Assembly: GCA_017409475.1 (NCBI GenBank) | Contig: JAFQSP010000003.1 | Location: 186,001 to 250,000, forward strand | Reading direction: 5' to 3' | Source of the DNA: Clostridia bacterium | GTDB lineage: Bacteria > Bacillota > Clostridia > Oscillospirales > Acutalibacteraceae | DNA length: 64,000 bases | Shown: positions 7,866 through 16,167 of the stretch, in pieces | Layout of the letters: every line of letters begins with the position of its first letter | How positions within the stretch are numbered: position 1 is the first letter of the stretch | The notes under the pieces: generated by a model | Told to the model about the DNA's origin: nothing | The model's database searches: none | What the model saw: the letters and a program-made list of their open reading frames with translations, nothing else | Program-made: the position numbers and the translations under genes

Positions 7866-9868
7866 AGCTATTTGGAAAGATTTGTTCAGTATTAATGTTC
7901 ATTTTCCTCTATGCGCCTATTGCAGTAATGATTTTCTTTTCGTTCAATTCGTCGAGAAGCACCTATGTTTTTGAGAGCTTTTCTATAAAATGGTATGGCG
8001 AATTATTTAATTCAAGTGCTACCTTAAACGCGCTCAAAAATACATTGATTTTAGCTGTGCTGTCTGCATTAATTGCTACCATCCTTGGAACATTGGCCGC
8101 TGTAGGAATTTTTAATATGCGCTCAAAGATTGGTAAAAGCGCAATTATGACCGCAACAAACATCCCGATGATGAATCCTGATGTTGTAACGGGCGTTTCG
8201 ATGATGCTTTTATTTGTATTTATCGGACGTTTAATTGGTGCGCAGCAGTATTTAAGCTTTTATACAATTCTTATTGCCCATATTACATTTAATTTACCGT
8301 ATGTAATATTAAATGTTTTGCCTAAATTACGCCAAACTGATAAAAATCTTGTCGAGGCGGCTCAGGACCTGGGATGTACACCGCATTCTGCTTTTTATAA
8401 GGTTGTTTTGCCTAATATTTCATCCGGTATTGTTTCGGGATTTATAATGGCTTTTACGCTTTCACTTGACGATTTTGTAATCAGTTATTTTACAAACGGT
8501 ACGGGATTTCAAACCTTACCCTTGCTTATTTATAATCAGACAACAAAAAAGACTGTAAAGCCGGATATTTATGCATTATCAAGCGTCATATTCTTCGCAA
8601 TTTTGATTCTTTTGATTATCGTTAATCTTATTCAGGCACGTTCTGAAATGAAAATGAAAAAAAGTGCAAAAGTCGGGCTTATTTCAAAAGTTGCCGGTAA
8701 AATAGGTGACTGGTTTGATAGTAAATTCAAAACAAGAGCAGCTCGTCTTTCTGTTATTAGCGGGATATTGGTTGTATGCATAACATTAAGTGTATTTGCA
8801 ATAAATTCACTTCAAAATAAACAGAATGATAAATATAGTGACCTGTTTAATAATTTATCAGGAACATATACTACCGATTATGCCGGTACTGAGCTCAATG
8901 TATTCAATTGGGGCGAATATATCTCTGACGGAGATGAGGGCACTCTTGATGTAATTGATGCGTTTGAACGCCTTACAGGAATTGACGTGAATTATGACAA
9001 CTTTGACAGCAACGAGTCTATGTACTCAAAGCTGAAAAGCGGTGCAGTTGCTTATGACGTAATAATTCCGTCCGATTATATGATTGAACGCATGAAAAAT
9101 GAAAATATGCTTGAAAAGATTGATTTAACTAAAATCAGTAATTTTAAGTATATTGATAATAAGTATAAAAATCTCTTTTATGATGAAAATAATGAATATA
9201 CAGTAGCTTATAATGCAGGAACTGTCGGTCTTATTTACGACTCAACATTGGTAAATGAAGAGGTTGATAGCTGGACAATCATGTGGGATGAAAAGTATAA
9301 AGATAATATTCTTACATTTAATAATCCCCGCGACTGCTTTGCAATTGCGCAGTTTATTCTTGGTCAGAGCTTGAATACCGAAAGTAAAGAGGATTGGGAT
9401 GCGGCTTCTGATTTGCTTATTGAGCAGAACGATATTCTTCAGGGCCGTGTAATGGACGAGGTGTTTAATAAGATGGGTGGCGGAAATGCGGCCATGGCAC
9501 CGTATTACGCCGGAGATTATTATGTTATGCTCGAATCTAATCCTAATCTAAAATTCGTTTATCCAAAGGAAGGTTTTAATATATTCGTTGATGCGTTTTG
9601 CATACCTACCTGCGTAAAGAATTACGATGCCGCCATGATGTTTATTAATTTTATGTGCGAGCCCGAAATTGCACTTGCAAACGCTGAATATATTTGTTAC
9701 ACCTCTCCGAATACGGCGGTTGCAAATAACCCTGAATATACCTATTATAAGAATGAAATTCTTTACCCGTCTGATGATATTACCAAAAAGGCGCAGTATT
9801 TTCATGATTTCGACCCCGAGATTAGAAGGTATTACGAATCACTTTGGGAAAAAATATTAATTTCATAA
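7862..9868 (+). CDS. potC: PotC-PotD fusion: polyamine permease joined to its substrate-binding protein
   Basis: A 668-residue fusion. Residues 1-260 are the second permease, with an EAA loop EAAQDLGCTPHSAFYKVVLP. A linker and an extra membrane segment at about 298-317 (SVISGILVVCITLSVFAI) carry the chain outside. Residues 340-668 are a PotD-type extracellular solute-binding domain starting LNVFNWGEYIS, with DYDNF-like and AYDVIIPSDYM segments typical of the family. Binding protein and channel are thus held together, replacing the lipoprotein anchor used by most Gram-positives. Such PotC-PotD fusions are known in Firmicutes. No separate potD is needed, and the operon ends here at a strong terminator. 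Confidence 0.92.
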   Translation: MKLFGKICSVLMFIFLYAPIAVMIFFSFNSSRSTYVFESFSIKWYGELFNSSATLNALKNTLILAVLSALIATILGTLAAVGIFNMRSKIGKSAIMTATNIPMMNPDVVTGVSMMLLFVFIGRLIGAQQYLSFYTILIAHITFNLPYVILNVLPKLRQTDKNLVEAAQDLGCTPHSAFYKVVLPNISSGIVSGFIMAFTLSLDDFVISYFTNGTGFQTLPLLIYNQTTKKTVKPDIYALSSVIFFAILILLIIVNLIQARSEMKMKKSAKVGLISKVAGKIGDWFDSKFKTRAARLSVISGILVVCITLSVFAINSLQNKQNDKYSDLFNNLSGTYTTDYAGTELNVFNWGEYISDGDEGTLDVIDAFERLTGIDVNYDNFDSNESMYSKLKSGAVAYDVIIPSDYMIERMKNENMLEKIDLTKISNFKYIDNKYKNLFYDENNEYTVAYNAGTVGLIYDSTLVNEEVDSWTIMWDEKYKDNILTFNNPRDCFAIAQFILGQSLNTESKEDWDAASDLLIEQNDILQGRVMDEVFNKMGGGNAAMAPYYAGDYYVMLESNPNLKFVYPKEGFNIFVDAFCIPTCVKNYDAAMMFINFMCEPEIALANAEYICYTSPNTAVANNPEYTYYKNEILYPSDDITKKAQYFHDFDPEIRRYYESLWEKILIS

Positions 9869-9903
9869 AAAAAACAAGCCTGAATATTCAGGCTTGTTTT
9901 TTT
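9868..9903 (+). terminator. Terminator of the pot operon
   Basis: Perfect stem ACAAGCCTGA / TCAGGCTTGT around ATAT, with flanking A and T tracts. Confidence 0.93.
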
Positions 9904-9921
9904 ATGGTAGGTAAGGGGAAC

Positions 9922-9962
9922 AAAAAATAGACGTAAAGCATTTTGCTTTGCGTCTATTTTTT
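9922..9962 (-). terminator. Terminator of tRNA-Lys (also works on the plus strand)
   Basis: Stem AAAAAATAGACG / CGTCTATTTTTT extended by TAAAGCA / TGCTTTG around a short loop. On the minus strand it follows the tRNA CCA end by two bases. Confidence 0.88.
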
Positions 9963-9964
9963 GT

Positions 9965-10040
9965 TGGTGATCCATCGGGGATTCGAACCCCGGACACCTT
10001 GATTAAAAGTCAAGTGCTCTACCGTCTGAGCTAATGAATC
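9965..10040 (-). tRNA. tRNA-Lys (anticodon TTT)
   Basis: 76 bases including an encoded CCA. The acceptor stem GATTCAT pairs with ATGGATC (one G-T pair), the anticodon loop reads CTTTTAA, and the T arm contains GGGGTTCGAATCCCC. A consensus promoter lies just upstream and a terminator directly downstream, so it is a single-gene unit. Confidence 0.97.
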
Positions 10041-10053
10041 AAACGACCGTATT

Positions 10054-10082
10054 ATTATAGCAATTCATAACTATATTGTCAA
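10054..10082 (-). promoter_or_regulatory. Consensus promoter of tRNA-Lys
   Basis: Reading the minus strand: -35 TTGACA (10082-10077), 17-bp spacer, -10 TATAAT (10059-10054). Both boxes are perfect. The predicted start is about 7 bases before the mature tRNA. Confidence 0.93.
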
Positions 10083-10251
10083 GATTTATTATAAAATTAA
10101 TTATTTTAAATCAGAAAAAAATTTTTATAAATAATTGATAGATTTAGTCAATTTGTGCATAATGTTGAATCTAATAATATAGGGAAATTATTGTTAGGTT
10201 GATGTAATCTATTAGTAGTTAACATAAATTGATTTTTAACGAGATATTGGG

Positions 10252-10313
10252 TTTACATAATGTAGTTGACATAATATTTATATTATTTACATAATGTGAT
10301 TAACATAATATTT
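10252..10313. repeat. Two 28-bp direct repeats, 34 bp apart, in the 420-bp gap before the SpoIIM-like gene
   Basis: Copies at 10252-10279 and 10286-10313 differ at 3 of 28 positions. Each begins TTTACATAATGT, holding the palindrome ACATAATGT, and ends ACATAATATTT. A weaker partial copy of the second half (AGTTAACATAA) is at 10217-10227. The first copy contains the -35 box of the likely downstream promoter. Spacing and palindromic core suggest tandem operators for a DNA-binding protein; this is inference. Apart from the tRNA promoter, I see nothing else in 10083-10503. Confidence 0.6.
10266..10295 (+). promoter_or_regulatory. Possible promoter inside the repeats
   Basis: -35 TTGACA (10266-10271), 18-bp spacer, -10 CATAAT (10290-10295). 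It reads toward the gene at 10504, with a leader of about 200 bases. Confidence 0.45.
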
Positions 10314-10503
10314 GTACAACTCTCCAAAAATGAAATTTTAACAAGAAAAACATTGATATTACTGTGATTTTGTATTATATTATTATTAGTTACTAAAAAG
10401 TATTATGTGAACCTAATATTTTCAATCAAATTTACAGCTTGAGGTTATTATTTTTAAGAGACAGGCATATTTTTAAGTGAATAGCTTGTACGGAGATGAT
10501 AAT

Positions 10504-11103
10504 ATGCTTGCTGCGGTTTATAATTGCTCACCTAAGGTAAGAAAAAAAGGACTTTTGGTTTATTATTTATTAATTCTTACCGCTTATACAGCCGGGTGTG
10601 TTTTTTTTCGGCTAAATTTAAGGTTTTTATCGGTTTCGTTAATATATCATTTACTTATCGAAAGTTCTACCCAAAATGGCTATTTTACTGCTTTTATTAC
10701 TTTATTTAGTATAAAGGCGGTAATATTTTTGACTGTTTATTTTCTTGGTTATTTTTGTTTTGGCAAGCCGATTTTATACATATTAATATTATATTTTGGA
10801 GCGATTTACGGTCAGTTTGCCGGTCGCATGTATTTTGATTTTGGATTTAGCGGACTTGTAATTTTTCTACTCGCTTTTTTGATATTCGGAATGTTAACGT
10901 CACTATTTTTGTACTATAGATTCAGTTGCTCACTGAACTTATCCGGTGGATTATTTGAATACACCTTTCGAAAAAGCGTAAAGGTTAATGAATTTAATAA
11001 TAAAGATAATTTTATAAAGACAATAATAACGTTGTTCATAATGATATTAATTTCATTGGTGCAATCATTTGCGCTGAGGATTATTATCTATTTAGCAACT
11101 TAA
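10504..11103 (+). CDS. SpoIIM-like multi-pass membrane protein
   Basis: A 199-residue very hydrophobic protein with about five or six membrane segments. The stretch YFLGYFCFGKPILYILILYFGAIYG has the glycine-proline pattern (LG...G.P......G...G) seen in SpoIIM, a sporulation membrane protein that helps forespore engulfment. Size and the xerD gene that follows fit the spoIIM-xerD order common in Clostridia, but sequence similarity is weak by eye. The start is ATG 10504 because GGAG lies 8 bases before it; an earlier GTG at 10477 has no such site. It could instead be an unrelated membrane protein. Confidence 0.5.
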   Translation: MLAAVYNCSPKVRKKGLLVYYLLILTAYTAGCVFFRLNLRFLSVSLIYHLLIESSTQNGYFTAFITLFSIKAVIFLTVYFLGYFCFGKPILYILILYFGAIYGQFAGRMYFDFGFSGLVIFLLAFLIFGMLTSLFLYYRFSCSLNLSGGLFEYTFRKSVKVNEFNNKDNFIKTIITLFIMILISLVQSFALRIIIYLAT

Positions 11104-11118
11104 ACGGGGTAAATAAAA

Positions 11119-12009
11119 ATGAAGGACTTTAAACAACAATTTCGTCAATATCTTATTGAGAAAAAAAGGGTATCAGCAAATACGCTTGAATCGTATATTC
11201 GCGATTTGAGTCAATATTGCGATTACTTTGAAGCCAATGATATAAACGACATTGAAAAGGCTACAAATGAAGATATAAGAGATTATATCAAATATCTTGA
11301 GATAAAGGGAAAGAGTCGCTCAACAGTAGTTCGTGTTGTAGCGTCTATTCGTTGTTTTTATCAGTACCTCATTATCAAAGGTGTAGTTTCGTTTAACCCC
11401 GCTGCCGGAATTAAATTTGAAAAAAGTGAAAAGAAATTGCCTGATATTTTATCAAATAGAGAGATTGATATACTTTTATCACAGCCTGATGTTAATGACA
11501 TAAAGGGTTGCCGAGACAAAGCTATGCTCGAGCTTATTTACGCTACTGGTATACGTGTTTCTGAGCTGATTAATCTTAATCTCAATGACATTATCCTCGA
11601 TGTCGGAATTCTTCATTGTTCAAATCCGAAAAATGACCGAATTGTTCCTGTTTATCCAACAGCATTGTCAGCTGTACGTGATTACATAAAGCGAGTTCGT
11701 TCAATTACCGTTTATGATAAAAATGAAACATCATTATTCGTTAATATGAACGGACAGAGACTCACTCGCCAAGGATTCTGGAAAATTATAAAGCAGTATG
11801 CAGCGCAAGCCGGAATTAAAAAGGATATTACGCCTCATACGCTCCGTCATTCGTTCGCAACCCATTTGCTTGAAAATGGCGCACAACTGAAGGATATTCA
11901 AGAAATGTTAGGTCATTCTGATATTTCTTCTACTCAGGTTTATGCTCATATTATGCGAAATAAATTCTCGAATGCATATAATAAGTTCCATCCAAGAGCA
12001 CATAAATAA
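11119..12009 (+). CDS. xerD: Tyrosine recombinase XerD
   Basis: A 296-residue site-specific recombinase, the usual length for XerD, which resolves chromosome dimers at dif together with a partner. An N-terminal SAM-like core-binding domain covers about residues 1-95. The catalytic domain shows the Arg in TGIRVSEL, the HTLRHSFATHLL box (His-X-X-Arg), LGHSDISSTQ, and the nucleophile Tyr in STQVYAH. A ribosome site (CGGGGT) and a 15-bp gap follow the SpoIIM-like gene. A second tyrosine recombinase is at 56943-57935 and may be the partner. Confidence 0.9.
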   Translation: MKDFKQQFRQYLIEKKRVSANTLESYIRDLSQYCDYFEANDINDIEKATNEDIRDYIKYLEIKGKSRSTVVRVVASIRCFYQYLIIKGVVSFNPAAGIKFEKSEKKLPDILSNREIDILLSQPDVNDIKGCRDKAMLELIYATGIRVSELINLNLNDIILDVGILHCSNPKNDRIVPVYPTALSAVRDYIKRVRSITVYDKNETSLFVNMNGQRLTRQGFWKIIKQYAAQAGIKKDITPHTLRHSFATHLLENGAQLKDIQEMLGHSDISSTQVYAHIMRNKFSNAYNKFHPRAHK

Positions 12010-12025
12010 TTAAAGGTGATTTTAG

Positions 12026-13408
12026 TTGAATATTTTTAAGAAATTAGTTGACCATAATAAGTTTGGTCCCGGTGTAAGTAAAGAGGTTAACGAATCAAAA
12101 ATATCTCGATTTTTTAGAATTTTGAAGTCGAAATTTTGGAAAATATGTTCGCTTAACTTGATTATAATGGCACTTTTGATACCATTTATAGCATTATCCG
12201 TAGGTATTTATAATTTAACTCCGCTATCCGAGAGTAATATTGCCATTGAATATCTTTATTCGGAAGGTTATGTTACCGATTTTGTTAATATAGCTGATAA
12301 ATGTATCGAAGCTTATCAACCAAATGAAAAAGATTTAATTGAATTAAAGGCCGCTTTTGCAGAATTTACTAATAAGATTAAAGAGGTAAATCCTGAGTTT
12401 ATTACAGATGGAAGCGCTGAATTTGATTTATCTAAATATAATGAAAAAGATGGTAAAGAAATTTTATCTATAGCAACAAAGATTGTTACTATAATAGACG
12501 ATAATAGATTGAAAATTGAAAACAATGACGGTAAATGGTCACTGATTGATGTAAAGAGTAACAATTATGTATTAACTTCAGTTTCATTCGATGACGATAA
12601 TATAATTGTTACTGATTCTATTCCGGGTGGATATGTAGATTATTTTTACTGGGTACTTGTTTTCTTACCTTTTGCTTTTATAGGTCCTATTTTAGCAGGC
12701 GTAACTAAGGTTATTCGTGATTTTGTTAGGGAAGAACCTGCATTTTTGTTTTCCGATTTTATTGACGGCGCAAAGAAAAACTTTTTCCCGTCAATGCTTA
12801 TCTCAGCCATTCAGTATATTTTCGGTGCCATTATTTTGAATGCTATTTCTCTTTATTATTCGTATTTAGGGAACGGATTTATTTATACAATAGCGTTTGC
12901 GGCTTCGCTGTTTTTAGCTTTCATATTTGTTTCAATGAATTTCTATGTTATGCTAATGCAGGTAACTCTTAAGTTGTCACTTAAAAAGATATTTAAAAAC
13001 GCATTTTTCTTCTCAATAATTTGCTTGTTTAGAAATATATTGTTACTCGTAGGAATTGTTGCTACAATTTTGTTATATGTAATATTATTTATTGTCGGTC
13101 AGGCATATGGCCTTGTGCTTGGATTTACAGTTCTATCAGTACTTGGTTTTATTATAGCGTTTATGATTTATGTTCTTATTTCGGCTGTTTATCCACCGAT
13201 TAAACGAATAGTAATTGATCCGTATTACGATACTCATAAAGAAGAAACATCAGCTGCAGTTATTAATAAAGAAGATAAAACAGATGTTGTTTCTGAGACC
13301 ACGGCATCTACCGATTCGGAAGAAACTGCAGAAAGTGAATATGTATATCACAATGGTAGAATGATTCATCGTTCCGCACTTGAAAATGAAACATTGTTCA
13401 GAGATTAA
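12026..13408 (+). CDS. YesL/DUF624-like membrane protein with extended insert and tail
   Basis: A 460-residue membrane protein. The N-terminal stretch (FGPGVSKEVNESKISRFFRI, then a Trp-Lys and a membrane segment) has the look of the YesL/DUF624 family, whose members often sit near carbohydrate genes and whose function is unclear. A loop of about 140 mostly polar residues separates the first membrane segment from five or six more after residue 200. The C-terminal 60 residues are polar, rich in Thr, Ser and Glu. The start is a TTG, supported by AAAGGTGAT 6 bases upstream. It is probably co-transcribed with xerD, and a strong terminator follows. Confidence 0.65.
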   Translation: MNIFKKLVDHNKFGPGVSKEVNESKISRFFRILKSKFWKICSLNLIIMALLIPFIALSVGIYNLTPLSESNIAIEYLYSEGYVTDFVNIADKCIEAYQPNEKDLIELKAAFAEFTNKIKEVNPEFITDGSAEFDLSKYNEKDGKEILSIATKIVTIIDDNRLKIENNDGKWSLIDVKSNNYVLTSVSFDDDNIIVTDSIPGGYVDYFYWVLVFLPFAFIGPILAGVTKVIRDFVREEPAFLFSDFIDGAKKNFFPSMLISAIQYIFGAIILNAISLYYSYLGNGFIYTIAFAASLFLAFIFVSMNFYVMLMQVTLKLSLKKIFKNAFFFSIICLFRNILLLVGIVATILLYVILFIVGQAYGLVLGFTVLSVLGFIIAFMIYVLISAVYPPIKRIVIDPYYDTHKEETSAAVINKEDKTDVVSETTASTDSEETAESEYVYHNGRMIHRSALENETLFRD

Positions 13409-13442
13409 AAAAAACCATCAACAAAATGTTGATGGTTTTTTT
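13407..13442. terminator. Bidirectional terminator between the YesL-like and LCP genes
   Basis: Stem AAAACCATCAACA / TGTTGATGGTTTT with A and T tracts on both sides. It serves the converging genes ending at 13408 and 13451. Confidence 0.92.
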
Positions 13443-13450
13443 AGCTTAAC

Positions 13451-14656
13451 CTAAATTTCCTTATAAAATACATCAAGTACAAGCTCATAAAGTTTTTCGT
13501 TGTCGGGATAAAAAGCCGCATAGTTGTCTTCAACACCGATTTTTCCTTCAATGCTTTTAAATTCTATATTCATATTTCCTTTGAGAAAAACTGATGTTAA
13601 AAATGTAATTTTATCAACCGAAAGGGTATTCACTGAATATTTGTTTATTTTATTATAAAGGTTGATAGGTGTCGTAATATCTTTTTTTGTTTGCTGAATA
13701 GCTTTTGACGAAAAGGCGGTTAAATAATCAATTTGCCGTGCCATTCGATGAGCGTTTGAATCGGTTTTATTAATGTTTCTTGATCTAATATAACCATACA
13801 CATCGTTGCCATGTAGAGTGATCATTTTTCCTGTTTTCTTTGTCATGCTGCTATTGTAAGCAGGTACCGTTACACCTCCAACAGCATCGTTTAATACCTT
13901 AACAGCTGATAAATCAATAGCCATGTATGTGTTAATAGGAACTCCGCAAAGTACATTTGACACCGACCATATGGTGTTCTCGCAGCTCATTTCTTTGCCG
14001 TCACCGTAAGCATAGGCAAGACACAGTTGTTTATTTTCGGTTCGAATATAGTTTCCTTGCCCTGAATAAATTTTTATATCAGTCATGATTTCTCGTGAAA
14101 TTCCTATAACAGTTGTTTCACCTGTTACTGTGTCAATTGTAACTGTGTATATTGCATCAGCTTGACCGTTTTTACCGTTTTTATAGGTTTTGTCAATATT
14201 AGATTTATCGACGCCCATGAACAGAATTGTAGTAATATTTTCGTTATAAATATAATTTTTGCCTTTATACTCAATTATTCCGTTTTCGTCAATAAAAGCG
14301 TCAACATCGGGAGGAATGGTATGAATTTTGTTATTTTCCAGCATAGCATTCTTACCGTATATAGTTAAAAATGTAATGCTATTAGGCAAAGCTAATAGTA
14401 AACAGAGCAATACAGCTAAAATGGTTGTGATTACTTTACCTTTTCTTTTATATAATCTGAAATAAATCAAAAGATATATGAGAATTGATAGTGAAGATAT
14501 TACGATAATAGGCATTTTAAGAAGCTCATTATAATTTAACGTAGCATAATTTATTGTAAAAATTGAGCTTCCTAAAACTATAATGGAAATTAATAAGAAT
14601 ATAATTATTTTCCACGCTTTATCATAAATCAATAATTTTTTAATATGTGAGTTCAT
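13451..14656 (-). CDS. LytR-CpsA-Psr (LCP) family cell wall glycopolymer transferase
   Basis: A 401-residue membrane-anchored protein with three predicted membrane segments in the first 95 residues, then an extracellular LCP domain. Such enzymes move teichoic acids or capsule-type glycopolymers from a lipid carrier to peptidoglycan. Family-like stretches are MGVDKSN near the domain start, DAIYTVTID, VIGISREIMTDI (the Arg region), GGVTVPAYN, and GYIRSRNINKTDSNAHRMARQ with the paired Arg residues. It overlaps the sortase gene by 17 bp and follows it, pointing to one cell-surface operon. The polymer moved is unknown; the amino-sugar genes at 43.4-47.2 kb might supply one, which is speculation. 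Confidence 0.88.
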   Translation of the reverse strand: MNSHIKKLLIYDKAWKIIIFLLISIIVLGSSIFTINYATLNYNELLKMPIIVISSLSILIYLLIYFRLYKRKGKVITTILAVLLCLLLALPNSITFLTIYGKNAMLENNKIHTIPPDVDAFIDENGIIEYKGKNYIYNENITTILFMGVDKSNIDKTYKNGKNGQADAIYTVTIDTVTGETTVIGISREIMTDIKIYSGQGNYIRTENKQLCLAYAYGDGKEMSCENTIWSVSNVLCGVPINTYMAIDLSAVKVLNDAVGGVTVPAYNSSMTKKTGKMITLHGNDVYGYIRSRNINKTDSNAHRMARQIDYLTAFSSKAIQQTKKDITTPINLYNKINKYSVNTLSVDKITFLTSVFLKGNMNIEFKSIEGKIGVEDNYAAFYPDNEKLYELVLDVFYKEI

Positions 14657-15425
14657 CTTTAATCAAGACTCCTTGAACAAGATATCTGTTATTAGGCTTA
14701 TTGGTTGCTAAACAGGTGCTCAGAGTTACAATTTTATCATCAGTTGTAAGATTGACTTCACGTGTGTTTTTGTATATAGAAGTGGGGTTCTGTGCATATT
14801 CAAGATATTCTGCATAAACATCTTTATCAAAGAAATTAAACGAGTTTAAAATGTGTCTATCGTCATATTCATACGCGGCAAAAATACGGTAGGTGAGTAT
14901 GTGTCCTCTCGTATAAATGTAAAAAAATTCGTTTTCATTAAAAAACTTTTCTTTTTTGAATTTATGCAGGTGACGGAACATGGTTCCGTTTTTCATATTA
15001 TGACCGTAAATTATCGTATTAGGGTCAGAAAAATCCTTCTGATTAAGCTTTTGGGTAAATAGGGCTCCGGCTGCCGCCTTTTTTTTGTTTATGTTATGGT
15101 CAACATAAAAAAGGTCATCCTCTAAATAACTTTGAAGAACAGGGTAGTCAATTTTTGTATTTGGTATAGTAATCCAAGCATAAATATCCCCGTTTTCCTT
15201 TTCAAGTTTATCGAAGTTAATCGGATTTTCAACCAATTCAACCGATTCATCGTGCTTAGGATTTGATACCGTGATATTGATTTCGCCGGATGAAACTTTA
15301 TAATTATCGGTTTCTAATTCACCGGCATTAAGATCATTCCAAATAATAACCGATAAAATTATGGCTATAATTAATAGAATTGAAATAAAAATGATGAAAA
15401 TAGTCTTTCTTTTCTTGTTTTTCAT
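14640..15425 (-). CDS. srtB: Class B sortase
   Basis: A 261-residue transpeptidase with an N-terminal membrane segment (residues 7-28). It cuts a sorting signal in surface proteins and joins them to the cell wall. The catalytic His is in IIYGHNMKNG, the Cys in TLSTC and the Arg in NNRYLVQG. The extra N-terminal and internal helices of class B are present (TKIDYPVLQS, and FRHLHKFKKEKFFNENEFF). The gene after it encodes an LCP enzyme and the gene before it, 15522-15995, a small surface protein with a C-terminal sorting signal that is the likely substrate. Confidence 0.92.
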   Translation of the reverse strand: MKNKKRKTIFIIFISILLIIAIILSVIIWNDLNAGELETDNYKVSSGEINITVSNPKHDESVELVENPINFDKLEKENGDIYAWITIPNTKIDYPVLQSYLEDDLFYVDHNINKKKAAAGALFTQKLNQKDFSDPNTIIYGHNMKNGTMFRHLHKFKKEKFFNENEFFYIYTRGHILTYRIFAAYEYDDRHILNSFNFFDKDVYAEYLEYAQNPTSIYKNTREVNLTTDDKIVTLSTCLATNKPNNRYLVQGVLIKDELTY

Positions 15426-15457
15426 AATTAAAATCTCTTTTCATTAGAATAATAAAT

Positions 15458-15498
15458 AAATCCTATCCCGAAACCTTTAAGTATCAGGACAGGATTTA
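15458..15498 (-). terminator. Weak terminator-like hairpin between the surface protein and sortase genes
   Basis: On the minus strand AAATCCTGTCC pairs with GGATAGGATTT (one G-T pair) around a 17-base loop, followed by ATTTATT. The poor T tract suggests partial readthrough into srtB. Confidence 0.5.
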
Positions 15499-15521
15499 AA
15501 ATTAGCTATAATATATTATAA

Positions 15522-15995
15522 TTATTGAGTAACATGCTTATTGCGAATAATAGCATATCCGGCAAGAGTTAATACTGCAATCAATGAAGCAATTGCGATA
15601 GGGAGAACATTTCCGGTATTATCAGATGTAGTGGGTGAACCTGAGCCACTGTCAACAGGTCCTGAAGGTTCAGAAGTTCCAATAGGCTTCCAAATAGGAG
15701 TAACTGTAATATCGGTTGTATAGTCAAAGGTGAGCTCCTTGCTCGTTAAGCTTCCGTCGAGAATGGTGTATTCACCTTCAATAGTCCAGCCCACAAACTC
15801 GTATCCGTCGTTAGGAGTAGCAGTAACTGTATATGTTTCGTCATCATTTTCTTCGCCTACAGCGTTACCACCGTTAGTCTGAATAACGGTAACCTTGATT
15901 TCAACTACGCCGTTAGGACTCTTTTTAGCGCTTGCCATAACAGGCAAGGTAAATATAAGAGCTAATACCATGAACAGAGCAATAAATTTTTTCAT
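15522..15995 (-). CDS. Small secreted surface protein with a sortase signal (SPTTSD)
   Basis: A 157-residue protein with a signal peptide (residues 1-23, cleavage after VMASA), one small beta-rich domain resembling the InlB B-repeat/Listeria-Bacteroides type (DGYEFVGWTIEGEYT, ending in a WKPIG segment), a Pro-Ser-Gly linker, and a C-terminal sorting signal. That signal is SPTTSDNTG followed by a hydrophobic segment and the charged tail RNKHVTQ. SPxT-type motifs are used by clostridial class B sortases. AGGAGG lies 5 bases before the start. It is the probable client of the neighbouring sortase. With one binding-type repeat it may be a minimal adhesin or a decoy; function unknown. Confidence 0.75.
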   Translation of the reverse strand: MKKFIALFMVLALIFTLPVMASAKKSPNGVVEIKVTVIQTNGGNAVGEENDDETYTVTATPNDGYEFVGWTIEGEYTILDGSLTSKELTFDYTTDITVTPIWKPIGTSEPSGPVDSGSGSPTTSDNTGNVLPIAIASLIAVLTLAGYAIIRNKHVTQ

Positions 15996-16101
15996 AATTA
16001 TCCTCCAAAATAATTTTAAATTACTACAAGGTTATTATACAGTCCATTATTTAAAAAAGCAATAGTTTTTTGTAATATTTTTATACTAATAATTAACATT
16101 A

Positions 16102-16130
16102 TTGACATAATGAGTATTTTGCATTATATT
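16102..16130 (+). promoter_or_regulatory. Promoter of the pseudouridine synthase gene
   Basis: -35 TTGACA (16102-16107), 17-bp spacer, -10 TATATT (16125-16130), about 35 bases before the start codon. Confidence 0.75.
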
Positions 16131-16167
16131 TTTAGTTAACTTTTATGATGAAAGTGAGCAAATATTG

